From: Algoriphagus sp.
Lineage (GTDB): Bacteria > Bacteroidota > Bacteroidia > Cytophagales > Cyclobacteriaceae
DNA: 39,288 bases
Direction of reading: 5' to 3'
Assembly (NCBI GenBank): GCA_021298245.1
Contig: JAJTDZ010000028.1
Coordinates: forward strand, 1 to 39,288
Made by a program: the position numbers and the translations under genes. The notes beneath the pieces are model-generated. The model did not search any database. It had not been told where the DNA came from and saw only the letters and a list, made by a program, of their open reading frames with translations. This document shows positions 26,925 to 35,602 of the stretch, piece after piece (positions within the stretch are counted from its first letter, which is position 1; each line of letters starts with the position of its first letter).

Positions 26925-28298
26925 GTGGCTAAAGTAAAAACCACCTTTTTCTGTCAAAACTGCGGAGCGCAGAGCCCGAAGTGGACCGGCAAATGCCCTG
27001 CTTGCGGGGAATGGAACACCTATGTAGAAGAGATTATCCAAAAAGAGGAGCCGGGCAAAGGGAGCTGGAAGCTACAGGGCTCAGGAGTGAAGAAAGCCAG
27101 TACTCCCAGAAAAATTTCTGAGGTCAACTACGAAGAGCAGCCCCGCTGGGCCACCTCTGATCCAGAACTGGATCGTGTGCTTGGGGGAGGAATAGTTCCT
27201 GGTTCCCTGGTGCTTATTGGGGGAGAGCCAGGAATTGGAAAATCCACGCTAATGTTGCAAATCGCTCTTTCCCTAAAAGGAAAGAAAGTGCTCTACGTAT
27301 CTGGGGAGGAAAGTGAGGCCCAACTCAAGATGCGCGCCGATCGGATGGCTGCCAAAAATGTAGATTGCTACGTGCTTTCTGAAACGAATACCCAACAGAT
27401 TTTTCAACAGATTGAGGTCCTAAATCCAGATTTTTTGGTTATCGATTCCATCCAAACCCTCCATAGCCAGTTGGTAGAATCTGCAGCAGGATCGGTATCC
27501 CAAGTGCGGGAATGCACCGCAGAGCTGATGAAGTTTGCTAAAGAAACAGGCACGCCTGTATTTTTGATTGGCCACATTACCAAAGACGGATCCATTGCTG
27601 GACCAAAAGTGTTGGAGCATATGGTGGATACCGTGCTGCAGTTTGAAGGAGACCGGCACTTGACCTATCGAATCTTACGCACTTCCAAAAACCGATTTGG
27701 CTCAACCCACGAGCTTGGGATATATGAAATGCGCGCAGAGGGCCTGCGTACTGTCTCCAACCCCTCCGAAATCCTCCTTACTCAGCGAGAGGAGGTTCTC
27801 AATGGAGTAGCGATTGGAGCCATGTTAGAAGGCAATCGGCCCTTGCTGATCGAGATTCAGTCCTTAGTTAGCCCTGCTACCTACGGCACGCCCCAGCGAA
27901 GCAGCACGGGACACGATGCAAAGCGACTCAACATGCTTTTGGCGGTTTTGGAAAAGCGAGGGGGGATGCGACTTGGGCAGCAAGACGTCTTTTTGAATGT
28001 GGCAGGAGGACTACGGGTAGATGATCCAGGCTTGGATTTGGCCGTTTGCGCATCCTTGATTTCTAGTTACGAGGACATCCCTGTTTCGGAGCATATTTGC
28101 TTCGCCGGCGAGGTGGGCTTAGGAGGGGAAATACGGGCCGTGTCTCGCATAGAAAACCGTATGGCTGAAGCGGAAAAACTAGGCTTTAAAAAGATCATGG
28201 TTTCCAAGTATGCGGTCAAAGGACTGGACTTAAGCAAGTATAAAATCCAAATCATCCAGGTAGGTAAGTTGGAGGAGATGTATTCCCTACTTTTTTGA
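26925..28298 (+). CDS. radA: DNA repair protein RadA (Sms)
   Basis: A RecA-like ATPase that promotes branch migration during recombinational repair. It has an N-terminal C4 zinc finger (CQNCGAQSPKWTGKCPACG), Walker A GGEPGIGKST, the RadA-specific KNRFG motif (SKNRFGSTHELG) and a C-terminal Lon-protease-like domain (GLDLAVCASLISSYEDIPV). The GTG at 26925 (reading V/M-AKVKTTFFCQNCG) is chosen since the family starts just before the zinc finger. A TTG at 26865 would add 20 residues translated from the upstream repeat. Length from the GTG is 457 residues, normal for RadA. Confidence 0.95.
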   Translation: MAKVKTTFFCQNCGAQSPKWTGKCPACGEWNTYVEEIIQKEEPGKGSWKLQGSGVKKASTPRKISEVNYEEQPRWATSDPELDRVLGGGIVPGSLVLIGGEPGIGKSTLMLQIALSLKGKKVLYVSGEESEAQLKMRADRMAAKNVDCYVLSETNTQQIFQQIEVLNPDFLVIDSIQTLHSQLVESAAGSVSQVRECTAELMKFAKETGTPVFLIGHITKDGSIAGPKVLEHMVDTVLQFEGDRHLTYRILRTSKNRFGSTHELGIYEMRAEGLRTVSNPSEILLTQREEVLNGVAIGAMLEGNRPLLIEIQSLVSPATYGTPQRSSTGHDAKRLNMLLAVLEKRGGMRLGQQDVFLNVAGGLRVDDPGLDLAVCASLISSYEDIPVSEHICFAGEVGLGGEIRAVSRIENRMAEAEKLGFKKIMVSKYAVKGLDLSKYKIQIIQVGKLEEMYSLLF

Positions 28299-28369
28299 AG
28301 CTAGGCGGAAGCTGAATAATTTTTATAAAACCTGGGCCCTTATCTTTTCAGTATAGAGGTTTGCGGGCC

Positions 28370-28377
28370 TAAGTTTG
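28370..28377 (+). promoter_or_regulatory. Candidate -7 element upstream of the DUF486 gene
   Basis: TAAGTTTG fits TAnnTTTG and lies about 50 bases before the ATG at 28427. No -33 TTG is found at 19 bases (the sequence there is TTCA), so it is a moderate to weak candidate. Confidence 0.3.
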
Positions 28378-28426
28378 ATAATTTAAATGAACTTTAGTCC
28401 CTATTTCCTTATCCCCAATCATCCCT

Positions 28427-28795
28427 ATGAAAGCTTTCCTGACCGTTGCATTGCTTGTCCTCTCCAATTCCTTCATGACCTTGGCCTGGTATGGCCATTT
28501 GAAATTTGCGGAATGGAAGTGGTTTAGCAAATTGGGAGTATTGTCTATTATTTTAATTAGTTGGGGGATAGCCTTATTTGAATACCTATTCCAAGTACCT
28601 GCCAATAGAATTGGTTATTCTGCCAATGGAGGCCCTTTTTCCTTGGTAGAGCTTAAGGTGATTCAAGAAGTAATCACCCTGCTGGTGTTTTTAGGATTCT
28701 CTTTGTTAGTATTTAAAACAGAAACCTTCAAACTTAATCACTTGATTGGTGGGGTATTCTTAGTTCTTGCGGTATATTTCATTTTTAAGAAATAA
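28427..28795 (+). CDS. DUF486 / DMT-family small membrane protein
   Basis: A 122-residue protein with four hydrophobic helices in a small-multidrug-resistance-like layout. Family signatures are NSFMTLAWYGHLKF, SWGIALFEYLFQVPANRIGY and FSLVELKVIQEVITLLVF, which match the DUF486 family of the drug/metabolite transporter superfamily. No substrate is known for the family. It lies between radA and the PLP-decarboxylase gene, same strand; the 38-bp gap to the decarboxylase makes co-transcription with it possible. Confidence 0.85.
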   Translation: MKAFLTVALLVLSNSFMTLAWYGHLKFAEWKWFSKLGVLSIILISWGIALFEYLFQVPANRIGYSANGGPFSLVELKVIQEVITLLVFLGFSLLVFKTETFKLNHLIGGVFLVLAVYFIFKK

Positions 28796-28833
28796 TCCCT
28801 TTTTCTAGACGTCACTTCCTGCACGCATAACCT

Positions 28834-30303
28834 ATGATTCTACCCCACTCTTCTTCTGACCAAACCCTTGACCCTCAAGATTGGGAGTCCATGAGAAAGC
28901 TTGGCCACCAAATGGTGGATGACTTGATAGACTATTGGCAGGGAATTCGAGAAGAAAAAATCTGGAGACCCATTCCTGAAGAGGTAAAGACTTTTTTGAA
29001 TCAACCCCTTCCAGAAAAAGGCCAATCCCCCGAGGAAGTATACCAAGATTTTAAAAAGTACATTTTCCCATACAATAAGGGGAATGTACATCCTCGATTT
29101 TTTGCTTGGATACAGGGTACGGGGACACCTTTAGGGTCTTTTGCAGACTTGCTGGCTTCAGGCATGAATCCCAATACGGCTATTGGCGAACACTCCGCAA
29201 TGTATGTAGATCGGCAGGTGGTCAATTGGTGCAAGGAGTTGATGAACTTTCCTGCTGAGGCCTCCGGCATCCTAGTCAGCGGTGGAAGTATGGCAAACAT
29301 CACGGCGCTTACTGTAGCTCGAAATTCTGTAGGAGAGGAGAAAATCCGTCAAAGGGGACTCAAAGCAGCCTCTTCTCCATTATTGCTGTACTGCTCTGAA
29401 GAGGGGCATTCTTGCATCCAAAAGGCTGCTGAGATTATAGGGCTAGGCTCCGAAGGTGTTCGGAAAATCAAGGTAAACGAAAAGTTTCAACTGGATACCC
29501 AGGAATTAATAGCCCAATTGGAAGAGGACCTCAGTGCAGGATTTTTGCCCTTCTGCCTAGTGGCTAATGCAGGCACCGTAAATACTGGGGCGATTGACCC
29601 TATGGAAGAATTGCTGGAGATTTCAAAAAAATATAAGCTTTGGTTTCACGTAGATGGGGCTTATGGAGCCTTGGCCAAACTGGACCCCAACTATGCTCAG
29701 CCCTTGCGGGGGATAGAAGAAGCAGATAGCTTGGCTTTCGACTTGCACAAGTGGCTTTATGTGCCCTACGAGGTGGGCTGTACCCTTATTCGAGATCAAA
29801 AAAAGCATCGTGATGCTTTTGCACTTACGCCAAATTACCTGTTACAAGAAAAAAGAGGTCTTTCTGGAGGTCTAGAATCTATTTCCAATTATGGATTTGA
29901 ACTTTCCCGAGGCTTCAAGGCGCTAAAAGTATGGATGTCCCTCAAAGAACATGGGAGGGAAAAGTATGCCAGCATGATTACTCAAAACAATAAGCAAGCT
30001 GCACATTTGGCAGAACTTGTGCGGAAAACTCCCCAATTGGAGTTGACTGCTCCGGTATCTATGAGTATTACCTGTTTTCGCATGGTGGTTTCGGGATGGG
30101 AAGAAGCAGCCCTTAGGGAATTGAATAGAGAAATTTTAGTTTCCCTACAGGAGGAAGGAATCGCCTCCCCGAGTTCCACGATTTTGAATGGAAAATATAC
30201 CCTTCGAGTAGCCAATGTGAATCAACGCACCCGCATGGAGGACATGGACCTTTTGGTTAGGGAAGTAATCCGCTTAGGAAAGCAAAAAATAGCTTCTTCT
30301 TAG
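28834..30303 (+). CDS. Group II PLP-dependent decarboxylase (aromatic-amino-acid decarboxylase-like)
   Basis: A 489-residue fold-type I PLP enzyme. The cofactor lysine is in FDLHKWLYVPYEVG (about residue 308) and the PLP-ring aspartate in WFHVDGAYGALAKLDP. The N-terminal swap region contains HPRFFAWIQGTGTPLGSFAD, and the phosphate-binding segment is ILVSGGSMANITAL. This layout is that of aromatic-L-amino-acid and related group II decarboxylases. Candidate substrates (Tyr, Trp, Phe, Asp, Glu) cannot be separated by eye. It is cytoplasmic. It follows the DUF486 gene and precedes a small predicted outer-membrane protein gene. Confidence 0.88.
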   Translation: MILPHSSSDQTLDPQDWESMRKLGHQMVDDLIDYWQGIREEKIWRPIPEEVKTFLNQPLPEKGQSPEEVYQDFKKYIFPYNKGNVHPRFFAWIQGTGTPLGSFADLLASGMNPNTAIGEHSAMYVDRQVVNWCKELMNFPAEASGILVSGGSMANITALTVARNSVGEEKIRQRGLKAASSPLLLYCSEEGHSCIQKAAEIIGLGSEGVRKIKVNEKFQLDTQELIAQLEEDLSAGFLPFCLVANAGTVNTGAIDPMEELLEISKKYKLWFHVDGAYGALAKLDPNYAQPLRGIEEADSLAFDLHKWLYVPYEVGCTLIRDQKKHRDAFALTPNYLLQEKRGLSGGLESISNYGFELSRGFKALKVWMSLKEHGREKYASMITQNNKQAAHLAELVRKTPQLELTAPVSMSITCFRMVVSGWEEAALRELNREILVSLQEEGIASPSSTILNGKYTLRVANVNQRTRMEDMDLLVREVIRLGKQKIASS

Positions 30304-30358
30304 GAGAGGTTTGGCTTAATTTTCGCTGTACAAGAGGGGAATTTTTAATTAACCAACT

Positions 30359-30802
30359 ATGCAAAAAAGAACCCTACTTCCCTTCCTTATTGCCTGCGTA
30401 TTTTTCAGCGCGATTAGCGCTCAAGCGCAGGAACTTGGACTTAGATTTGGCCACATCAATGGTAATAACGTGGCTTTGGATGGCATTTTCTCTACGGGAG
30501 AATTCAGTAGAGTACATGGAAATGTGAGTTTTGGGGCTACTGGCCTGGGGGTAGATGCCCTTTGGAACCCCATTTACGATGACATTCCTGATACCGATCT
30601 GAAATGGTATGCAGGTTTTGGTCCATCGGTGTATTTGGCAAATGATTTTAGGTTTGGAGGTGCAGGGGAAGCAGGACTAGAATATGCTTTCTCAGAGGTA
30701 CCAATTACAGTAGGATTTGATTTTAGACCCTACTTATTTTTGGTGGAGGTGACCGAATTTAGGGCTGGTTTTGGCCTGAATGTTCGTTGGAGGTTAGAAT
30801 AA
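30359..30802 (+). CDS. Small secreted beta-barrel-like protein, unknown function
   Basis: A 147-residue protein with a clear signal peptide (LLPFLIACVFFSAISAQAQ, cleavage near residue 24). The mature part consists of alternating aromatic/polar strands (GLRFGHINGNNVALDGIF, FGFDF-like and FRAGFGLNVRWRLE) ending in a terminal aromatic-rich strand, suggesting a small outer-membrane beta-barrel. I cannot assign a family. It is the last plus-strand gene before a strong bidirectional terminator. Confidence 0.75.
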   Translation: MQKRTLLPFLIACVFFSAISAQAQELGLRFGHINGNNVALDGIFSTGEFSRVHGNVSFGATGLGVDALWNPIYDDIPDTDLKWYAGFGPSVYLANDFRFGGAGEAGLEYAFSEVPITVGFDFRPYLFLVEVTEFRAGFGLNVRWRLE

Positions 30803-30822
30803 CCCCTGCAACTGATTTATGT

Positions 30823-30850
30823 AAAAACCCGTCCTAAGGCGGGTTTTTTT
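30823..30850. terminator. Strong bidirectional rho-independent terminator
   Basis: AAAAACCCG (30823-30831) pairs with CGGGTTTTT (30840-30848), with CC/GG extending the stem around a TAA loop and a single unpaired T. A run of seven T follows on the plus strand and a run of A precedes it, so it can end both the small barrel gene (plus) and the TonB receptor gene (minus). Confidence 0.85.
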
Positions 30851-30880
30851 GTTCATTTACAGGCACTCCTAGTTGTTGGA

Positions 30881-33283
30881 TTAAAACTCAACAATGAGTC
30901 CAACGGTAGGTAAAATAGTGCCAGCAGGATTAGCTAAATTCCTGAGTTGGTAGCGGCTGGGATCTTTAGGGTCTATGGCAATGTTGCCTTGTGCGTTCCG
31001 TACGGGAAGAATTAAAGGGGGCTGAGTAGCCTGGAAATTGTATGCATTTTGCACATCCAAGTACCAATTGAGTGTCCACTTTCGGTAAAAATACTTTTTG
31101 TCTAATCGGATATCGAGCTGGTGGTAAGGATTTAGCCTTGCCCCATTTATTCTAGAAAAATCCAAAATGGCAGCATTACGAAGGTCCCAATTGGACCTTA
31201 AGCTGGATGCATTAAGGTCTGTTGGGGTATAGGGATTGCCACCCAGATATCTCCAACGGCCTCCTAATTCCCAATTATTTGAAAAGCGCTTGCCAGCTGT
31301 CATGCTGAGGATAATCCGGTTATCCCAGGAGGAGGGGATCATTCCCTCTGAATTGGGGTTGGTAAATTCGCTTCGCACCAAGGTCATGGATGCAATTCCA
31401 TAAAAATTTCGGAAAAGACGTTGTTGGGCAAGAAATTCTAATCCATAGGCTCTTCCTGTAGAATTGGAAAGTACCGGTTCATTACCTATGGCCCCGAAAT
31501 CTGCGCCTAAGTTGGCTAAGGAGATGCCATTTCGAATGGAGCTGGGATAATTGCTGTAGCGTTTGTAAAATGCCTCTAGGGTAAATCTCCTAGCTTTTTC
31601 GGGCCTTAGGTATTCTAAACCTCCAATAAGTTGTGCGTTTCGAATAAATCGTACGTCGTTTTCTTGGTTGACATATTCGCCTAGGTTGTTTTGGAATCCA
31701 AGGATGGTGTAAGCAGGCCTTTGGTAGTAGACCCCTGCATTGGCAGTAACAAACAGGTTAGGCTGTAGCTGGTAAGAAAGGGAAAGCCTAGGGCTCAATT
31801 GATTAAATGGATTGGAAGCCGTGCTTGCGAAGTTAGAACCGTCCATTCTTATTCCCCCCGAAAGTAAAAGGCGGTCGCCTATCCAATTTCTACTGCCTGA
31901 AACAAATGCCCCATAAGTAGTATAGTTTGATACGGCCGAGATGTCTACTACTCCTCCCGATTGCGAGAGTACTGTCCTATCGTAATTATCAATCAGGTAC
32001 CTGGCATACTCTAAATTTACCCCGTACTTCAGGGTGTACCCTTTTCCAAAAATGCTATTTTCTGCTCTAAATTTATTTTCAGATTCTTGAGAACGGTAGT
32101 CAAAAAGTAGATTTTTCGGATTGCTTTCATCGTTGCCAGCATACTTTATGGATTGGTTGTTGAGCATGTTGCGACTGAGTACAAAAGTCCAGTATCCATT
32201 TTCTCTGAATCGCTTTAGCTTTGCCCCTGTGGTATAATTCCATTGAGATTGTACGGCGAGGACGCCTAATAGATACAATCTATCTTCTTTTTCTTCTTGG
32301 GTTTCCTCCTCAGGAACATCCTCATTTAGGGCGAATTGATCTATGGCTCCGAGTCCGAGGATGGTCAATTCGGTTTTATCGTTGATTTTGGTGGTGGTCT
32401 TTAGCTGAAAATCATTGAAGGTGGGAAGAAAGGGAAGTTGGAGCAAACGAAATAGCCCTTGTAGGTAAGATCTTCGGGCCGACAAGGAGTAGGTTGTTTT
32501 GGCAGACAAGGGGCCCTCGTTGGATAGGGTAAGTTCTGAGGCGCCTAGTGTAAGTTGGGTAGCCATCCGATCTCTGCGTCCTTCCTTGAGTTGAATTTCA
32601 AAAAAGGAACTCAAGCCATTCATTCTATTGGCAGGAAATCCACCTGTGATCAAGTCTACGCTTTTGATTAGATTCACATTTATCATGCCTACGGGACCTC
32701 CGGAGGATCCTTGGGTAGAAAAATGGTTGATGACGGGTACCTCGATTTCATCGACAAAAAAGCGATTTTCATTAGGGGCTCCTCCTCGAATCAAAATGTC
32801 GTTTCGAAAGCTGGGGGTACTTGCCACACCAGGCAAGGACTGAATGACTTTAGAAATGTCCCTATTTCCACCTGGATACCTTTCGATCTCATTGGTGTTG
32901 AGCTTCCTTACCGACAAGGGGGTTTCCTCTGAGCGAGTAAACTCACTGCTGACGACTACTTCTGAGAGTTCCTCGGCTTCTTCAATGAGGCTGAAGTCCA
33001 ATTGCACGGCTCTAGCCAGTGTTACTTGTATTTCGTAGGCAGTACTCGTTTTGTAGCCCACAAAGCTAGCCCTGACATTGTAAAGACCTGCTGGAACATT
33101 GGTGATTTCATAATTGCCCTCTGCATCACTGATTGCGCCTAAGTTTGTATTGAGCAATAGCACATTGGCAAAAGCTACAGGTTGGTTATTGATGGAATTG
33201 GTGATTTGTCCACGGATTATTCCTTGTCCAAATCCGCTAAGGGAAAGGCTGAGGAAAAGGCAAGTGAAAATAAAATAGCGCAT
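30881..33283 (-). CDS. TonB-dependent outer-membrane receptor
   Basis: An 800-residue receptor. The signal peptide ends near residue 19 (LSLSLSGFGQ). A carboxypeptidase-regulatory-like beta-sandwich follows (IIRGQITNSINNQPVAFANV to FVGYKTS), then a plug domain (about 115-230) with SLPGVASTPSFRNDILIRGG and SFFEIQLKEG, then a beta-barrel ending TILPTVGLIVEF with a terminal aromatic. It takes up an unknown ligand using TonB energy. No SusD partner is nearby, so it is not a SusCD pair. It begins 44 bp after crtW on the same strand and could be the last gene of the carotenoid transcript, although a functional link is not shown. Confidence 0.88.
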   Translation of the reverse strand: MRYFIFTCLFLSLSLSGFGQGIIRGQITNSINNQPVAFANVLLLNTNLGAISDAEGNYEITNVPAGLYNVRASFVGYKTSTAYEIQVTLARAVQLDFSLIEEAEELSEVVVSSEFTRSEETPLSVRKLNTNEIERYPGGNRDISKVIQSLPGVASTPSFRNDILIRGGAPNENRFFVDEIEVPVINHFSTQGSSGGPVGMINVNLIKSVDLITGGFPANRMNGLSSFFEIQLKEGRRDRMATQLTLGASELTLSNEGPLSAKTTYSLSARRSYLQGLFRLLQLPFLPTFNDFQLKTTTKINDKTELTILGLGAIDQFALNEDVPEEETQEEKEDRLYLLGVLAVQSQWNYTTGAKLKRFRENGYWTFVLSRNMLNNQSIKYAGNDESNPKNLLFDYRSQESENKFRAENSIFGKGYTLKYGVNLEYARYLIDNYDRTVLSQSGGVVDISAVSNYTTYGAFVSGSRNWIGDRLLLSGGIRMDGSNFASTASNPFNQLSPRLSLSYQLQPNLFVTANAGVYYQRPAYTILGFQNNLGEYVNQENDVRFIRNAQLIGGLEYLRPEKARRFTLEAFYKRYSNYPSSIRNGISLANLGADFGAIGNEPVLSNSTGRAYGLEFLAQQRLFRNFYGIASMTLVRSEFTNPNSEGMIPSSWDNRIILSMTAGKRFSNNWELGGRWRYLGGNPYTPTDLNASSLRSNWDLRNAAILDFSRINGARLNPYHQLDIRLDKKYFYRKWTLNWYLDVQNAYNFQATQPPLILPVRNAQGNIAIDPKDPSRYQLRNLANPAGTILPTVGLIVEF

Positions 33284-33327
33284 AGAGAAAGGAATAGTTG
33301 GCTGTAATTAGGTAAAGCAATAACGAA

Positions 33328-34032
33328 TTATCCTGCTTGTTTTTCTTTTTCTCTCCATAGCCTCCACCAAGGCGTACCGGGAGAGTCGTGGTGCTCGTAG
33401 TGGTATCCGAAAAAGTAGCAACTTACAAATGCCCAAAGGTGGTTTTTGGATTGAGATCTAGAATGATGCAGGTTGTGTTGCTCCCCTTTGTGAGGGAGAA
33501 AGGTGCCGAAGAAAAACAATTGCAAGGTGGAAAGTCCAGCCGGGAGCATCCAAAATACAATCAAGTTTTCCATGGGGAGTACCAATTTTAGGAGATTGTA
33601 GGTGATGGCCATCAACAAAAACTGCCAGAGGTTGAGGTACTGAAGGATAAAACTCCCGTACCAAATGAAAAAATTACCTGAAGGATGGTAGTCGGGGTCC
33701 TTGTCGGTAGCCACATGTCGGTGATGCTCGTGGTGCTTGGAAAACAGCTTCCAATAGAAATTGTAAGAGAAGAGGATGGCAGCAATCCATCCCGTAAAAT
33801 GATTGATTTTTTTATTTGAAGAGACTACCCCATGCATGGCGTCGTGGGCAGTGATAAATAATCCTGTGTACAGGTGGGTTTGTAAAAGTATGCCCAAGTA
33901 AGTAAGGGGATTGTCCCAAGAGAATTCCCAGGTGAGCAGAAAGGCCAAAGAAATAAACCAGCACACGACGATGCCCCATGCGATAAACAGTCCCTTGGTA
34001 CCTAGGGAGGGGGAAGTGCTAGAATGATTCAT
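33328..34032 (-). CDS. crtW: CrtW-type beta-carotene 4-ketolase
   Basis: A 234-residue membrane di-iron oxygenase that adds 4-keto groups to beta-ionone rings. The histidine clusters of CrtW are present: HDAMHG, KHHEHHRH, HNLHHS and YHYEHHDSPGTPWWRLW, together with FFGTFLPH. Hydrophobic helices lie between them (IAWGIVVCWFISLAFLLTW and following). The PGTPWW ending and FGTFLPH distinguish CrtW from general fatty-acid desaturases. It lies at the 3' end of the crt operon, 10 bp after ispH. No crtZ hydroxylase is in the window, so the final carotenoid is not set by these genes alone. Confidence 0.88.
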   Translation of the reverse strand: MNHSSTSPSLGTKGLFIAWGIVVCWFISLAFLLTWEFSWDNPLTYLGILLQTHLYTGLFITAHDAMHGVVSSNKKINHFTGWIAAILFSYNFYWKLFSKHHEHHRHVATDKDPDYHPSGNFFIWYGSFILQYLNLWQFLLMAITYNLLKLVLPMENLIVFWMLPAGLSTLQLFFFGTFLPHKGEQHNLHHSRSQSKNHLWAFVSCYFFGYHYEHHDSPGTPWWRLWREKEKQAG

Positions 34033-34042
34033 GAGATGAAAA

Positions 34043-34888
34043 TCAAAAAGTTAGGATTCGCTCTTTAACATGCTCCATGAGCCACATGGGAGTGGAAGTC
34101 GCCCCACAAATTCCCACGGAATCTCCATTTTCAAACCAACATTCTTCGATTTGTTCGGGATTGGAGACAAAATAGGTTTGGGGATTTTTTTCTTTGCATA
34201 CGTTGTACAAGACCTTTCCATTGGAGGATTTTGTTCCACTTACAAAAATGATTTTATCAAACTTGTCTGCAAAATCCCTTAGCTCTTTGTCTCGATTGGA
34301 TACCTGTCTACAGATGGTGTCGTTAGAATTTACAGAAATACCGTTTTCGTGCAAGATTCGGTTGATCTCGTAAAATTTATCGGTGCTTTTGGTGGTTTGA
34401 CTATAAAGCGTAAGATTTTTTGGGAGACTGGGAAGGTCAAGTTCTGAAATGTCTTGAAATACGACTGCCTTATTGTTGGTTTGGCCTAAAAGGCCAATAA
34501 CTTCTGCATGGCCGTGTTTTCCATAGATGTAGATGTTTTCATCCTTATCGAAAGAATTCTTAATTCTATTTTGAAGCTTTAAGACAACTGGACAGCTTGC
34601 ATCGATCAAGGTGAGGTTATTTCTTATAGCCAATTCATAAGTGGAAGGAGGCTCGCCATGAGCTCGAATAAGAACTCTTTCATCTTTTAAGCCATTCAAG
34701 TCACCGTGATCGATAATCTTCAATCCCTTTCGGGTAAGTCGATTCACCTCTTCGTCATTGTGCACAATATCTCCCAAGCAGTACAGGTATCCTTGCTCGT
34801 CAAGGATTTCTTCTGCCATTTCAATGGCGTAAACAACCCCAAAACAAAATCCTGAATGATCGTCAATATGAACTTTTAGGCCTTTCAT
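34043..34888 (-). CDS. ispH: 4-hydroxy-3-methylbut-2-enyl diphosphate reductase (IspH/LytB)
   Basis: Last enzyme of the MEP pathway: reduces HMBPP to IPP and DMAPP using an Fe-S cluster. The three cluster cysteines are in SGFCFGVVYAIE, DASCPVVLKLQ and GICGATSTPMWLME. Substrate residues are in RAHGEP, YGKHGHAEVIGLLG (His and catalytic Glu) and VSGTKSSNG. At 281 residues it lacks the C-terminal S1 domain of some long forms. It lies inside the crt operon, 3 bp after crtYcd and 10 bp before crtW, so precursor supply is probably raised along with pigment enzymes. Whether it is the only ispH in the genome cannot be told. Confidence 0.95.
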   Translation of the reverse strand: MKGLKVHIDDHSGFCFGVVYAIEMAEEILDEQGYLYCLGDIVHNDEEVNRLTRKGLKIIDHGDLNGLKDERVLIRAHGEPPSTYELAIRNNLTLIDASCPVVLKLQNRIKNSFDKDENIYIYGKHGHAEVIGLLGQTNNKAVVFQDISELDLPSLPKNLTLYSQTTKSTDKFYEINRILHENGISVNSNDTICRQVSNRDKELRDFADKFDKIIFVSGTKSSNGKVLYNVCKEKNPQTYFVSNPEQIEECWFENGDSVGICGATSTPMWLMEHVKERILTF

Positions 34889-34891
34889 TGA

Positions 34892-35602
34892 TTATTTAAC
34901 TGCTTTTAAGTCAAATTGTTTGGAAGATCTAAATCGCTCCAGGAGACTAATGTTCATTAAAAATAAGATCATGGAATATACCAAATCTTCTATGGGTACG
35001 GTCCAAATTCGAATGCCAAGATTTTCAGCAGAGTTGTAAATGACCACAGGTTCCTCGGTGAGTCCCCCGGTAAGGATCCCATTGCATATCATGAGTGGAA
35101 TGAGGTGGACCAGGTAAGCGAAAATAAATCGCCCCAAGTACTTTTCTTTGAATACAAGGTAGTGAATGGCCAGGGTACATGCACCTACAAAGAAATTGAC
35201 CGAGGTGTACCACTTGTCCAGGTGAAGCACACTCATGAGGAGCAGGAAAGGCACTAGGATCCAGACAAAGCTTTTCCCGAAGGGTAAGAAATAATCTTTT
35301 GGGAAAAAGTAAATCAATACCTCGTATATAAACACCGATGAAAAAGGGACGATGAAGAAGAACAGCCATTCTTCTAGGGGAAGTCCCAGCCAAAATATGC
35401 CCAGTACGTAGGTAGAATTGAATTCCCAGACCCCCAAATGGGTAAACCACACATCCCAAAGGATAAAAAAGGCAGCGGTCAGCCCCATGCCAGGAAAGAG
35501 GAATTTCCATTGGGAGACGTAGCGAATCCTATGCTCAAAGGATTGGGCCAGAGGATAGCTGAGGGCAAAGATCAGCACGCCGAGGTAGAGGTACTTTTCC
35601 AT
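34892..35602 (-). CDS. crtYcd: Fusion-type lycopene beta-cyclase (CrtYc-CrtYd)
   Basis: A 236-residue, hydrophobic protein with about seven membrane helices. The two halves each carry the acidic signature of the heterodimeric cyclase subunits: LPLEEWLFFFIVPF near residues 75-88 (CrtYc-like) and TVPIEDLVYSMILFLMN near residues 203-219 (CrtYd-like). It cyclises the ends of lycopene to beta rings. Fused cyclases of this sort are known from Algoriphagus and relatives, from archaea, and fused to phytoene synthase in fungi. The ATG overlaps the crtB stop (TAATG). It contains no CrtB domain. Confidence 0.88.
   Translation of the reverse strand: MEKYLYLGVLIFALSYPLAQSFEHRIRYVSQWKFLFPGMGLTAAFFILWDVWFTHLGVWEFNSTYVLGIFWLGLPLEEWLFFFIVPFSSVFIYEVLIYFFPKDYFLPFGKSFVWILVPFLLLMSVLHLDKWYTSVNFFVGACTLAIHYLVFKEKYLGRFIFAYLVHLIPLMICNGILTGGLTEEPVVIYNSAENLGIRIWTVPIEDLVYSMILFLMNISLLERFRSSKQFDLKAVK

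Noticed and set aside
30881..33283. SusC-type receptor of a polysaccharide utilisation locus
   Set aside because: There is no SusD-like gene or glycoside hydrolase nearby, and at 800 residues it is shorter than typical SusC.
33388..33591. Plus-strand frames antisense to crtW
   Set aside because: They mirror the conserved histidine-rich crtW frame and resemble no protein.
34892..35602. CrtYcd as an unrelated membrane protein
   Set aside because: The two acidic motifs in equivalent places of both halves and the position after crtB make cyclase the best call.
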